A stretch of 61,203 nt of DNA from Anaerolineales bacterium (GTDB lineage: Bacteria; Chloroflexota; Anaerolineae; Anaerolineales; Villigracilaceae). The DNA is taken from contig JASEHI010000005.1 of the NCBI GenBank assembly GCA_030018695.1, positions 1 through 61,203 of the forward strand. Reading direction: 5' to 3'. A program made the translations under genes and the position numbers. The notes beneath the pieces are model-generated. The model ran no database searches. It saw only the letters and a program-made list of their open reading frames with translations, and had not been told where the DNA came from. How positions within the stretch are numbered: the stretch's first letter is position 1; each line of letters starts with the position of its first letter. Shown one piece after another: positions 43,089 through 51,481 of the stretch.

Positions 43089-43814
43089 ATGAAATACCTC
43101 TTCTATCATCTCCTGACCGGCGCGCTGGATCTTTTCTTGTGGAGCGGTGAACTCATCGGCGAGGAAAACCTTCCGCAGGAAGGTCCGGCGGTGTTCATCG
43201 CCAATCACCTCGGGCCGAGCGGCCCGATCGCAGTCGTGTGCTCGATCCCGCTTCAGTTGTATCCCTGGGCGGTCGGGGATATGGTTGATAAAGAATTGGC
43301 GCCGGAGTACTTGAGGTTGGATTTCGTTGAGCCGCGTCTAAAACTTAAACTCCCATTCAGCCGGAGCTTTTCGAAATTCCTTTCCAAGATCACCGTGCCC
43401 ATGTTGAAGGGGCTTGGCTGCATTCCCGCCTATATGGGAGGGCAGGAACGGGTGTATGATACCTTGAAGATGAGCCTGTCCCTGCTCCTGGAAGGGAAAT
43501 GTCTGCTGGTATTTCCTGAGTATTCAGACGTGGGATCGGACACATCCGTCAAGATGTATCCCTTTCAAAAGACCGTCTTCAGGCTGGGAGAGATGTTTTA
43601 CGAGCGAACCGGAAAGCGCCTGGCCTTTTATCCTGTCGCCGTACATGAATCCGGCAAGGTGATGGTTGGGAAGGCTATCGCTTACAACCCCTTAAATGCC
43701 CTGGGCATGGAGCGGCATCGCCTGAAGGATTTGCTGGAAGAGACAGTCAAGGGGATGTATTTGCAAATGGCCGGGGAGGGGTACCTCGGAACGATGTTTC
43801 CAGAGCACGAGTAA
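43089..43814 (+). CDS. PlsC-like acyltransferase with altered active-site motifs
   Basis: A 241-residue protein of the 1-acyl-glycerol-3-phosphate acyltransferase superfamily. The first motif reads ANHLGPSGPIA, so the catalytic Asp of NHx4D is replaced by Gly. The third motif reads VFPEYSDVG instead of FPEGTRS. The fold signals (MLKGLGCIPAYMGG, LLLEGKCLLVFPE) remain. It may use another acceptor or be inactive. Starts 15 bases after comM with GGAGGGCAGA in front. Confidence 0.75.
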   Translation: MKYLFYHLLTGALDLFLWSGELIGEENLPQEGPAVFIANHLGPSGPIAVVCSIPLQLYPWAVGDMVDKELAPEYLRLDFVEPRLKLKLPFSRSFSKFLSKITVPMLKGLGCIPAYMGGQERVYDTLKMSLSLLLEGKCLLVFPEYSDVGSDTSVKMYPFQKTVFRLGEMFYERTGKRLAFYPVAVHESGKVMVGKAIAYNPLNALGMERHRLKDLLEETVKGMYLQMAGEGYLGTMFPEHE

Positions 43815-43867
43815 CCGCGCCTGATCGTGCGAAAATCCCACCTCTATAAGTATTGTAGTATTGTCAC

Positions 43868-43896
43868 TTGACACTCTCTTTCAACCGTGATAATCT
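43868..43896 (+). promoter_or_regulatory. Promoter of the cold-shock gene
   Basis: TTGACA at 43868-43873, a 17-base spacer and TAATCT at 43891-43896: a near-consensus sigma-70 promoter. The resulting leader is about 70 bases, room for the cold-sensing mRNA structures known for csp genes; it contains a short GGACGCCGGGCGTC hairpin at 43937-43950. Confidence 0.88.
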
Positions 43897-43971
43897 TGCG
43901 CCCATCAAGGTCAGGCATCGCTTGGATTTCCAGGACGCCGGGCGTCAAATTATTCTGTAGGAGAAAGAAAG

Positions 43972-44181
43972 ATGGAAGATCGTTACATTGGCACAGTCAA
44001 GTGGTTCAATACCACCAAGGGCTATGGTTTCATCGGCCGCGAAGAGGGCGAGGATGTCTTCGTCCACTTCTCGGTTGTCCAAATGGATGGCTACAAGCGC
44101 CTGGAGGAGAATCAGAAGGTGGAGTTCTCTATCGAGCAAGGCCCCAAGGGCCTGCAGGCCGCCAACGTTGTGCTGCTCTGA
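43972..44181 (+). CDS. Cold-shock domain protein
   Basis: A 69-residue single cold-shock domain. RNP1 is KGYGFIG and RNP2 VFVHFS, preceded by GTVKWFN. It binds single-stranded RNA and DNA and melts mRNA structure. TAGGAGAAAGAAAG precedes the ATG. An isolated gene with its own promoter and strong terminator. Confidence 0.96.
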   Translation: MEDRYIGTVKWFNTTKGYGFIGREEGEDVFVHFSVVQMDGYKRLEENQKVEFSIEQGPKGLQAANVVLL

Positions 44182-44207
44182 TAACTCGCGCAACGGTCAC
44201 AAATACT

Positions 44208-44244
44208 TCACAGGGCTGGACAGATTCAGCCCTGTGAGTTTTTT
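44208..44244 (+). terminator. Terminator of the cold-shock gene
   Basis: TTCACAGGGCTG and CAGCCCTGTGA pair around GACAGATT, followed by GTTTTTT. Confidence 0.93.
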
Positions 44245-44263
44245 AAATTCCTACTCATTTCGC

Positions 44264-44291
44264 TTGACTTTGTTCGAATTTATGCTATTAT
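44264..44291 (+). promoter_or_regulatory. Promoter of the liv/acyl-CoA synthetase operon
   Basis: TTGACT at 44264-44269 and TATTAT at 44286-44291 with a 16-base spacer, 60 bases before livG and directly after the preceding terminator. Confidence 0.75.
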
Positions 44292-44351
44292 CTCTCTAAT
44301 ACATTTGCACCCACTCCATAGCGAGATCAATCTCATAACTGACAATACTCG

Positions 44352-45131
44352 ATGAATACCAATCATGTTCACCTTAGAGTACAAGATGTCTCGTTAAGCT
44401 TCGGGGGTATTCTGGCCCTGAACAATGTCTGTTTTGAAGCGCGCCAGGGGGAGATACTGGCCATCATCGGTCCCAATGGCGCAGGCAAGACCTCCTTGCT
44501 GAATTGTCTCAACAATTTCTACCATCCCGACAAGGGCAGCATCCACTTCGATGGACACGAACTGACGCGCCTGCCTCCCCACCGTATCGCCCAATTGGGC
44601 ATCGCGCGCACTTTTCAACAGACCGCGCTCTACACCGGCCTGAGCACGCTAGATAACCTGATGGCCGCGCGTCATATTCACATGCATACCGGGATGCTCG
44701 ACAGCGTCATTTATTGGGGGCGCGCCCATCGCGAAGACATACTCCACCGCCATGTTGTCGAAGAGATCATTGATTTTCTGGAGATGGCGCACATTCGCAA
44801 GGCTACCGTTGGCGCCCTGCCGCATGGCCTGCGCAAGCGGGTGGAGTTGGGCAGGGCGCTGGCCATGGAGCCGCGTTTACTTCTATTGGATGAACCCATG
44901 ACCGGCATGAACGTGGAAGAAAAAGAAGATATGGCCCGTTTCATTATGGATATCCACGAGCGGCGCGGGATTACCACCGTGTTGATCGAACATGACATGG
45001 GACTGGTGATGGACATCGCCGACCGCGTTGTGGTGCTGGACTTCGGCTCCAAAATCGCTGAGGGGACGCCGGAAGAGATCCGTCACAGCGAGGTCGTGAT
45101 CAATGCTTACCTGGGAAAGACAGACATCTGA
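44352..45131 (+). CDS. livG: Liv-type ABC transporter ATP-binding protein LivG
   Basis: A 259-residue ATPase of the branched-chain amino acid (HAAT) transporter class. Walker A GPNGAGKTSLLN near residue 37, LivG-type signature GLRKRVELGRALAMEPRLLL and Walker B LLLLDEPMTGMN. First gene of an operon that also holds an acyl-CoA synthetase; its stop overlaps that gene's start (TGATG). The substrate is therefore more likely a carboxylic acid than an amino acid (inference). Confidence 0.93.
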   Translation: MNTNHVHLRVQDVSLSFGGILALNNVCFEARQGEILAIIGPNGAGKTSLLNCLNNFYHPDKGSIHFDGHELTRLPPHRIAQLGIARTFQQTALYTGLSTLDNLMAARHIHMHTGMLDSVIYWGRAHREDILHRHVVEEIIDFLEMAHIRKATVGALPHGLRKRVELGRALAMEPRLLLLDEPMTGMNVEEKEDMARFIMDIHERRGITTVLIEHDMGLVMDIADRVVVLDFGSKIAEGTPEEIRHSEVVINAYLGKTDI

Positions 45132-47065
45132 TGAATCACCTCGACACGCTTCCGAAGATCCTGAGGCATGCCTTTGAAAAGTACGGCGATAGTAAAGCGG
45201 CGATGCGCCAGAAGACCTTGGGCATCTGGCGCTCCCATACCTGGAAACAATCCTACGAACAGGTGCGGCAGTTAAGCCTGGGTTTGATCGAACATGGCTT
45301 GAAGCGTGGTGATAAGGTCTGCATCATCGGTGACAACGACCCCCAATATTTCTGGGCGCAATTGGCAATCCAGGCCGGGGGCGGCGTGGCAGTCGGCATC
45401 TTCACCGACAGCTCCCCGCAGGAGATTCAATTCATCGTTGATCATTCGGATGCCATCTTTGTTTTTGCCAAAGATCAGGAACAATGTGACAAACTGCTGG
45501 ATATCCGCCAGCGGCTTCAAAAGGTGCGCCGCGTGATCTATTGGGATGAAAAAGGGTTGTGGAGCTACGCAGAACCCTGGTTGATCAGTTATAGGGAATT
45601 GCTGACCATGGGGCAGTCGCTGGACGAAGAACAACCGCAACTCTTCGATCAATCCATCCAACAGGGGCGTGGTGAGGACCTGGCGATTTTCTGCTACACC
45701 TCAGGCACGACCGGTCTGCCCAAGGGGGCGATGATCAGCCACAAAAACCTGATCGGAGGTTGCGATAGCGCTTACCTGGCCGATCCCCGCCTGGAGAGCG
45801 ATGAATACCTGTCCTTCCTGCCCCCAGCCTGGATCACCGAGAACGTCCTGGGACTGACCGTTCATCTGCGCACCGGCATGGTGGTCAACTTCCCCGAATC
45901 GCCGGAGACGGTGCAGGAGAATATCCGTGAGATCACGCCACATGCCATGCTCTACAGCGCCCGCCTGTGGGAGAACATGATGGGCCTGGTGCAGGTCAAG
46001 ATCGCCGAGACCTCCTGGCTCAACCGCCTGCTTTATAAAATCTTCATACCGGTGGGCTACAAGGTTGCCAGCCTGCGCTACGAACAGCGAAAACCGATTG
46101 GGATTCTCTGGCGTTGCCTGTATGCGTTGGGAGGAGTGGCCCTCTTCCAGCCGCTGCGGGATAAGATCGGACTGACGCGGGTCAAATCGGCCTATTCCTC
46201 GGGAGCCGCCCTCAATCCCCAGGTGATCCGTTTCTTCCGCGCCATCGGAGTGAACATCAAACAATTGTACGGCTCCACCGAGGCGCAGGTGCACACCCTT
46301 CACATCGGGGACGACGTGCGCTTCGAGACGGTCGGTTTGCCATCTCCTGGGCAGCGCATCCAGATCGCGGAGAACAGCGAGATCCTGGTCAGCGGCGAAA
46401 CAGTCTTTCAGGGATACTACAAGAATCCCGAGGATACGCAGACAGCCATTTACACCGACGAGCAGGGACAGCGCTGGTTCCGCACCGGCGACGCCGGTCA
46501 TGTGGACACGGATGGGCATCTGATCTACTTGGATCGAGTCAAGGAAATGATCACCCTGGCAAGCGGCGAGAAGTATTCGCCCCAGTTCCTCGAAGGTCAA
46601 CTCAAGTTCAGCCCCTATATCCGGGACGTGATGACCGTCGGCGGAGAAGATAAAGCCTTTGTGACTGCCCTGGTCAACATAGATTTCGAGAACGTGGGCC
46701 GCTGGGCTGAAAAGCAGGGCCTGGCTTACACCACTTTTGTAGATCTTTCGCAGAAACCGGAAGTATACGATCTGATCCGTAAAGATGTGCTGCGCGTCAA
46801 CCGCGCTCTCCCGCCGCCGGCGCGCATCCATAAATTCGTTTTACTGCACAAAGAGTTCGATGCCGACGAAGGTGAGTTGACCCGCACCCGCAAACTACGC
46901 CGTAACCTGTTGAGCCAGCGATATGAAGATATGATCACTACCATGTATACTGAGGGCGATAAGGTGCAGGTGCGCGCCGCGGTCAAATACCGGGATGGAC
47001 GGGAGGGCGTTGTCGAGACCTCGGTGCGCGTTGCTGCAATGGAGATGGAGGACACGCAGATATGA
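45131..47065 (+). CDS. AMP-dependent acyl-CoA synthetase (long-chain type)
   Basis: A 644-residue ANL-superfamily ligase activating a carboxylate as acyl-AMP, then acyl-CoA. The P-loop-like IFCYTSGTTGLPKGAMISHK and the YGSTEAQ motif are present; WFRTGDAGHVDTDGHLIYLD and the hinge DRVKEMITLASGEKYSPQ carry the ATP-ribose contacts. It sits between livG and livH with 1- and 4-base overlaps, so it is made with the transporter and probably traps the imported acid as its CoA ester. Confidence 0.93.
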   Translation: MNHLDTLPKILRHAFEKYGDSKAAMRQKTLGIWRSHTWKQSYEQVRQLSLGLIEHGLKRGDKVCIIGDNDPQYFWAQLAIQAGGGVAVGIFTDSSPQEIQFIVDHSDAIFVFAKDQEQCDKLLDIRQRLQKVRRVIYWDEKGLWSYAEPWLISYRELLTMGQSLDEEQPQLFDQSIQQGRGEDLAIFCYTSGTTGLPKGAMISHKNLIGGCDSAYLADPRLESDEYLSFLPPAWITENVLGLTVHLRTGMVVNFPESPETVQENIREITPHAMLYSARLWENMMGLVQVKIAETSWLNRLLYKIFIPVGYKVASLRYEQRKPIGILWRCLYALGGVALFQPLRDKIGLTRVKSAYSSGAALNPQVIRFFRAIGVNIKQLYGSTEAQVHTLHIGDDVRFETVGLPSPGQRIQIAENSEILVSGETVFQGYYKNPEDTQTAIYTDEQGQRWFRTGDAGHVDTDGHLIYLDRVKEMITLASGEKYSPQFLEGQLKFSPYIRDVMTVGGEDKAFVTALVNIDFENVGRWAEKQGLAYTTFVDLSQKPEVYDLIRKDVLRVNRALPPPARIHKFVLLHKEFDADEGELTRTRKLRRNLLSQRYEDMITTMYTEGDKVQVRAAVKYRDGREGVVETSVRVAAMEMEDTQI

Positions 47066-47982
47066 ACTGGCAACTATTGCCGCAATTCGCCGTGACAGGC
47101 CTGCTGGCCAGCGGCCCGCTGGCCTTGACCGCGCTTGGCCTGGTGTTGATCTTCAAGTCCACCTACATCTTCAACTTTGCCCAGGGACAGATGTTGCTTC
47201 TGGGCACCCTGTTCACCTGGTGGTTCGCCGTTGAACGGGGATTACCGCTCTGGCTGGCCATCCTTATTGCGCTCATTCTTTCCGCTTTGATCGGGTTGGC
47301 AATCGAGCGTCTGGCCTTGCGCCCGATGACCGGCCAGCCTCTGCTGTCCATCATTTTGATGACATTAGGTCTGAGCGAATTTCTACACGGGCTGGCCCTG
47401 CTGGTCTTCGGCGGCGTTCAGCGGAACTTCCCCCAGATTTTTTCGGTGGGTAATCCGTATAAGGTCATCACACCTTTTGTCTTTAACGACAACCCGATCG
47501 TTATTATTCTGAAGCAAAACCTGGTTTGGTCATTCGTTGTTGCCATTCTGGGTGTGCTGCTGATCAGCGCCTTCTTCCGCTTTACTAATATGGGATTGGC
47601 CATGCGCGGCGCCTCGGAGGATCACGAACTCGCCCAGAGCATTGGCCTGCGCATCCACCGAATTTTTGGCATTTCATGGGCGTTGGCCGGTGTGGTGGCG
47701 ACCACGGGCGGTGTGCTGCTGGCCACTTCCAGCGGGCTGGATATCAGCCTGTCAGTGTTCGTGCTGGCGGCTTTCCCGGTGGTGCTATTGGGAGGCCTCG
47801 AATCAATTCCGGGCACGATCGTCGGCGGCTTGCTGATCGGCCTCTCTCAGGGTCTCGTCTCGGTCTCCAAAGTCCCTATGGCTCGCAATACGGCCGAGAT
47901 CATGCCTTATATCGTGCTTCTGATCGTGTTGATCATCCGGCCAGAAGGGCTTTTTGGGCAAAAGCGGATAGAGAGGATATAA
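47062..47982 (+). CDS. livH: Liv-type ABC transporter permease LivH
   Basis: A 306-residue permease with about eight spans. LLASGPLALTALGLVLIFKS at the N-terminus, the cytoplasmic loop TNMGLAMRGASEDHELAQSI that docks the ATPase, and GGLESIPGTIVGGLLIGLSQ are LivH landmarks. Overlaps the synthetase by 4 bases. A toxin-antitoxin module separates it from livM, which would normally follow directly. Confidence 0.94.
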   Translation: MNWQLLPQFAVTGLLASGPLALTALGLVLIFKSTYIFNFAQGQMLLLGTLFTWWFAVERGLPLWLAILIALILSALIGLAIERLALRPMTGQPLLSIILMTLGLSEFLHGLALLVFGGVQRNFPQIFSVGNPYKVITPFVFNDNPIVIILKQNLVWSFVVAILGVLLISAFFRFTNMGLAMRGASEDHELAQSIGLRIHRIFGISWALAGVVATTGGVLLATSSGLDISLSVFVLAAFPVVLLGGLESIPGTIVGGLLIGLSQGLVSVSKVPMARNTAEIMPYIVLLIVLIIRPEGLFGQKRIERI

Positions 47983-48022
47983 TCAGTTAGCCCGACTATC
48001 GGACCCTCGCAGGGATGCTGTG

Positions 48023-48039
48023 AAACCCATGCGGGTTTT
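48023..48039 (+). terminator. Small hairpin after livH
   Basis: AAACCC and GGGTTT pair around ATGC, followed by one more T. Weak, but it lies exactly between livH and the toxin-antitoxin genes and could attenuate read-through into livM. Confidence 0.5.
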
Positions 48040-48054
48040 GAAATGAGGTGAACT

Positions 48055-48309
48055 ATGAATGTGGTCACAGTTAATGAGGCAAAGCGCAATCTCGACTTGC
48101 TGATTGCAAAGGTTGTTTCGAATGCTGAACCAACCATTATTACCACGGATACAGGTCAGCAGATCGTTCTCTTACCCTTAGACGAGTTCAACGCATGGCA
48201 AGAAACGGCCTATCTCTTGTCTAACCCAGCCAATGCGGCTCATCTCCGCCAGTCTATTGCAGAGGCGCAACTGGGAAAGATAGTTGAACGTGAGTTGATT
48301 GAGCCATGA
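48055..48309 (+). CDS. Phd/YefM-family antitoxin
   Basis: An 84-residue antitoxin. MNVVTVNEAKRNLDLLIAKV with TDTGQQIVLLPLDEFNAWQE is the Phd/YefM DNA-binding fold, and LRQSIAEAQLGKIVERELIE is the toxin-wrapping tail. GAGGTGAACT precedes the ATG. It overlaps the toxin by 4 bases and probably represses its own promoter. Confidence 0.93.
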   Translation: MNVVTVNEAKRNLDLLIAKVVSNAEPTIITTDTGQQIVLLPLDEFNAWQETAYLLSNPANAAHLRQSIAEAQLGKIVERELIEP

Positions 48310-48566
48310 GGTTAGTTTTTACCGAATCCGCATGGCAGGACTATCTGTGGTTTCAAGAGAAAGATCGTCAGTTGTTGAAGCGTATCAACCAGTTGATCAA
48401 GGGCACACTGCGTACACCCTTTGAGGGACTGGGAAAACCCGAGCCTCTGAAGGCAGACCTATCGGGCTATTGGTCACGGCGCATCAATGACGAACACCGT
48501 TTGGTTTATGGCGTGACCAAAACAGACCTCGTGATTATTTCTTGCCGCTATCACTACACAAAGTAG
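48306..48566 (+). CDS. yoeB: YoeB-family mRNA interferase toxin
   Basis: An 86-residue RelE-superfamily toxin cutting mRNA in the ribosome. The YoeB pattern is complete: FTESAWQDYLWFQEKDRQLL, KPEPLKADLSGYWSRRINDEHRLVY, and the C-terminal catalytic end SCRYHY. Coupled to its antitoxin. The pair breaks the livH-livM junction. Confidence 0.94.
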   Translation: MRLVFTESAWQDYLWFQEKDRQLLKRINQLIKGTLRTPFEGLGKPEPLKADLSGYWSRRINDEHRLVYGVTKTDLVIISCRYHYTK

Positions 48567-48574
48567 TTGATTCT

Positions 48575-48781
48575 CACTGCACCAAGATCGAGATTAAACA
48601 TCATGCCACCACTTTCGAGGTTGAAGAAGTACTACGCGGCAAGAAGGCAAGAAGTAAGAAAGACTCCATTCCAGAACATTTCAGCAGCGCAGAGGAGGCC
48701 GGAGAGTTTTGAGATACTCACTCGGCGGCTGATTATTGGGATGAGATGGAAGAAGTCGAGATGGAATTCGAAGAGATAAAC
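48575..48781 (+). pseudogene. Decayed toxin-antitoxin remnant in front of livM
   Basis: One reading frame translates as KIEIKHH...FEVEEVLRGK, like the start of a BrnT-type toxin, and runs straight into KKDSIPEHFSSAEEAGEF, a stop, then DTHSAADYWDEMEEVEMEFE. The second part is the N-terminus of a CopG-type antitoxin in which the tryptophan of the usual EFWDTHS has become TGA. An internal deletion apparently fused toxin and antitoxin ends. It ends at the livM start codon. Confidence 0.7.
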
Positions 48782-48782
48782 C

Positions 48783-49844
48783 ATGGCTATTCTTCGTCCC
48801 GCGGGTGAGTTCGACACCAGTTACGCTCACGATATGGCCACCATCCGGCAGCGATGGCAGTGGGCATTGTTGTTTGTCTTTATTCTGGCCTTGTACAGCC
48901 TGCCTTTCTATGCCAGCCAGAGTACGGTGGCGCTGGTCAACCGCATTGCCATTTCCATCATCGCGGTGCAGGGTTTGAACCTGCTGACCGGCTACACCGG
49001 CCAGATCTCCCTCGGACAGGCCGCTTTCATGACCACCGGGGGGTATATCTCGGCTTTGCTGGTCAACTACCTGGAATGGTCATTCTTCGCCGCGCTGCCA
49101 ATAGCCGCCCTGGGAGCCGGGCTGATCGGCCTGCTCTTTGGCCTGCCCTCCCTGCGGGTAAAGGGTTTTTACCTGACGATGGCTACGCTGGCCGCGCAGT
49201 TCATCATCCCTTGGTTCACCCGAAACGCTTTTCCGAAGATACTCAACGGCGCGCAGGGATTGAACGTCCAGTCTCCCGTGCTGTTCGGCCTTAGGTTCGA
49301 TACACCCCAACGCTATATCTACATCACGCTGACCGTGCTCATCCTTTGCACCATCGTAGCCTACAACATCTCGCGCTCCCGCCTGGGGCGCGCTTTCGTG
49401 GCGGTGCGCGATCACGATCTGGCGGCTGAACTGCTGGGCGTCAACCCTTTTAAATACAAGCTGCAGGCCTTTTTCCTGGCGGCGGTCTACGCCGGCCTCG
49501 CCGGGTCGCTGGCGGCGCACAACATCCGTCACCTGAACTCGGAAACCTTCAACCTGACAGATTCGGTGGTCTTCATGGGCATGCTGGTCATCGGAGGATT
49601 AGGCTCCAACCTCGGTCCGATCTTCGGTTCTATTGTGGTTGAAATGCTCACTGAAGGCGCAACGCTGTTCGGGCCTTTCTTTATTTCCATCTTTCCGGCC
49701 ACCGCGGCCGGGGCGGTTCAGGCGCTGCGCCCGTTGTTCTTTGGCCTCACCCTGATGTTATTCCTGATCTTCGAGCCGCGCGGCCTGGCGCATCGCTGGA
49801 AGTTGTTCAAGGCCGCCTGGCGCCTGCGGCCATTTTCGCATTGA
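48783..49844 (+). CDS. livM: Liv-type ABC transporter permease LivM
   Basis: A 353-residue second permease. ISIIAVQGLNLLTGYTGQIS, SLGQAAFMTTGGYISALLVN and RLGRAFVAVRDHDLAAELLG are LivM landmarks. Forms the channel with LivH. The sequence before the first span (MAILRPAGEFDTSYAHDM) is plausible for a cytoplasmic tail. No good ribosome site is visible: the upstream DNA belongs to the toxin-antitoxin remnant, so the original leader may have been replaced. Confidence 0.93.
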   Translation: MAILRPAGEFDTSYAHDMATIRQRWQWALLFVFILALYSLPFYASQSTVALVNRIAISIIAVQGLNLLTGYTGQISLGQAAFMTTGGYISALLVNYLEWSFFAALPIAALGAGLIGLLFGLPSLRVKGFYLTMATLAAQFIIPWFTRNAFPKILNGAQGLNVQSPVLFGLRFDTPQRYIYITLTVLILCTIVAYNISRSRLGRAFVAVRDHDLAAELLGVNPFKYKLQAFFLAAVYAGLAGSLAAHNIRHLNSETFNLTDSVVFMGMLVIGGLGSNLGPIFGSIVVEMLTEGATLFGPFFISIFPATAAGAVQALRPLFFGLTLMLFLIFEPRGLAHRWKLFKAAWRLRPFSH

Positions 49845-49848
49845 TGTT

Positions 49849-49945
49849 AGACTTCCGAAGTCTTTGCAAGGCATCTTGGTCAAGGCATCTTGGTAATGAA
49901 AACGCCTTCGGGAGACTTCGGAAGGCTCCAAGACATCTTTTGAAA
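49849..49945. repeat. Repeat-rich spacer before the binding-protein gene
   Basis: A palindrome AGACTTCCGAAGTCT, then two tandem copies of CAAGGCATCTTGGT, then GAGACTTCGGAAGGC and CCAAGAC as partial reverse complements. A second AAAGGAGGT lies at about 49943 without a matching gene. Confidence 0.75.
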
Positions 49946-50049
49946 GGAGGTGGTTCACGGCACGCCAATATTCATATCGTACTCGACCCACTCAGAGAGA
50001 AGTATCCATATCCGTCTTTCGTTTCAATTGCTACAAGGAGGAGTTACCC

Positions 50050-51393
50050 ATGCGTAAGACCCTGTTTACCTTGGCAGCCCTGTTGCTGGTTGCCTCGCTT
50101 ATCTTGAGCGCCTGCGCGCCAAAGCCAACCCCGACCCCGACCTCACCGCCACCACCACCGCCGCCGCCCACTGCAGTCCCGCCCACCGAAGTGCCGACTC
50201 CTGCCGGCCCGCCGGACCTGACCGGCAAGACTATCACCCTGTACCACTTCGGCGACCTCTCGGGGCCGTTAGCCGCCATCACCGCGCCGCTCATCTTTGG
50301 GGCTGAGGATGCCGTCAAAGCCGTCAACGAGGCTGGCGGTATCTATGGCGCAATGCTGGAAATCAAATTCGCCGACACTGCCGGTAAAGTGGACGATGCC
50401 GTGGCCGCCTATGACCGCTTCACCAGCGAAGACCCCAATGCGCTGTTCATGATCACCTATGGCTCGGGTGAAGCCGAAGCCCTGGCCTCGCGCTTTGCCG
50501 AGGATAAGATCGTCAACATCACTGCCGGCTTGAGCGGCAAGGCTTTCTACGGTGAAGGCTCTGGCTACACCTTCGGCCTCGGCCCCATCTACCCCGACCA
50601 GATTGGGCTGGTGATGAAGTTCCTGTCCGAAAACTGGGCGACCTACAAGCCGGCCACTGCTGGCGACACGATCAAACTGGCCTACATCTCCTGGCCGACC
50701 GCTTTCGGTCAGGCCGGGTTGACCGTTGAGAGCCGGGCATATCTGGCTACACTGGGCGTCGAGATCGTCCATGAAGAGACTTACCTTCCTTCCCCCACCG
50801 CCGACACCACCACTGCCATCCTGAACGCTGAAGCCGCGGGCGCCAATGTTATCTGGACCAACACCCTGGCTTTCGGCCCGGCAGTCATTCTGAATGACCT
50901 GAATGAACTGGGAAAGCGCGACCAGTTCGTCGTGGCTGCCGATAACTGGGGCATGGACCTGGCCACTTACGCCTTCCTGGCCAACCCGGCCTTCGGCGTG
51001 GGGTTGATCACGCCCTTCCCCTACCTGTGGTGGACGGATGCCGACAATCCTGGCATCCAATACGCCGAGAAACTCTTCGCGGCCAACGCGCGAACAGCCG
51101 GCGCGCATAACGTCGGTTACTTGCTGTTGGTGGCTGGCGTTGACCTGGCTGTGCAGGCCATCAAAACCGCCATTGACACGGTGGGTTATGAGAACCTGAC
51201 CGGCGAGGCCGTCCACGACGCGCTGATCGCTCTGAGTCCGATCAAGCCGCTGAACGGCGTCATGCGGGTGGACTACTCCGGCGGCAGCCGTTCGCCGCAC
51301 ATGTCCCAGATCCGCATGATCCAGGGCGGACCGGACAGATTCATCGTCATCCAGGACTGGACCGAGACCCCCGATCTGCGTCCTGCCAAATAG
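50050..51393 (+). CDS. livK: Liv-type substrate-binding lipoprotein
   Basis: A 447-residue periplasmic-binding-type lipoprotein. The signal peptide ends in the lipobox LSAC with Cys22 as lipidation site. A Pro/Thr linker (about 23-55) holds it off the membrane. The domain TITLYHFGDLSGPLAAITAP begins the type I binding fold, followed by GAEDAVKAVNEAGGIYGAML. Residues for substrate cannot be read. AAGGAGGAGT precedes the ATG. It feeds LivH/LivM. Confidence 0.93.
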   Translation: MRKTLFTLAALLLVASLILSACAPKPTPTPTSPPPPPPPPTAVPPTEVPTPAGPPDLTGKTITLYHFGDLSGPLAAITAPLIFGAEDAVKAVNEAGGIYGAMLEIKFADTAGKVDDAVAAYDRFTSEDPNALFMITYGSGEAEALASRFAEDKIVNITAGLSGKAFYGEGSGYTFGLGPIYPDQIGLVMKFLSENWATYKPATAGDTIKLAYISWPTAFGQAGLTVESRAYLATLGVEIVHEETYLPSPTADTTTAILNAEAAGANVIWTNTLAFGPAVILNDLNELGKRDQFVVAADNWGMDLATYAFLANPAFGVGLITPFPYLWWTDADNPGIQYAEKLFAANARTAGAHNVGYLLLVAGVDLAVQAIKTAIDTVGYENLTGEAVHDALIALSPIKPLNGVMRVDYSGGSRSPHMSQIRMIQGGPDRFIVIQDWTETPDLRPAK

Positions 51394-51400
51394 GTTTTGT

Positions 51401-51475
51401 GGACAAGTAGACAGGTAGCCAGAACGAAAGAGTCTGTTTACCTGGCTACCTGCTACTTGTCTACCTGTCTAACTC
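51401..51475. repeat. Palindromic octamer repeat between livK and livF
   Basis: GACAAGTA and GACAGGTAGCCAG on the left are answered by CTGGCTACCTG, GCTACTTG and TCTACCTG on the right, so 8-nt units are arranged as an inverted repeat around about 20 bases. Confidence 0.8.
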
Positions 51476-51481
51476 TTCACC

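Noticed and set aside
48023-48039. Riboswitch or attenuator before the Phd/YoeB pair
   Set aside because: Only one 6-bp stem with a 4-base loop is present; nothing resembles a known riboswitch fold.
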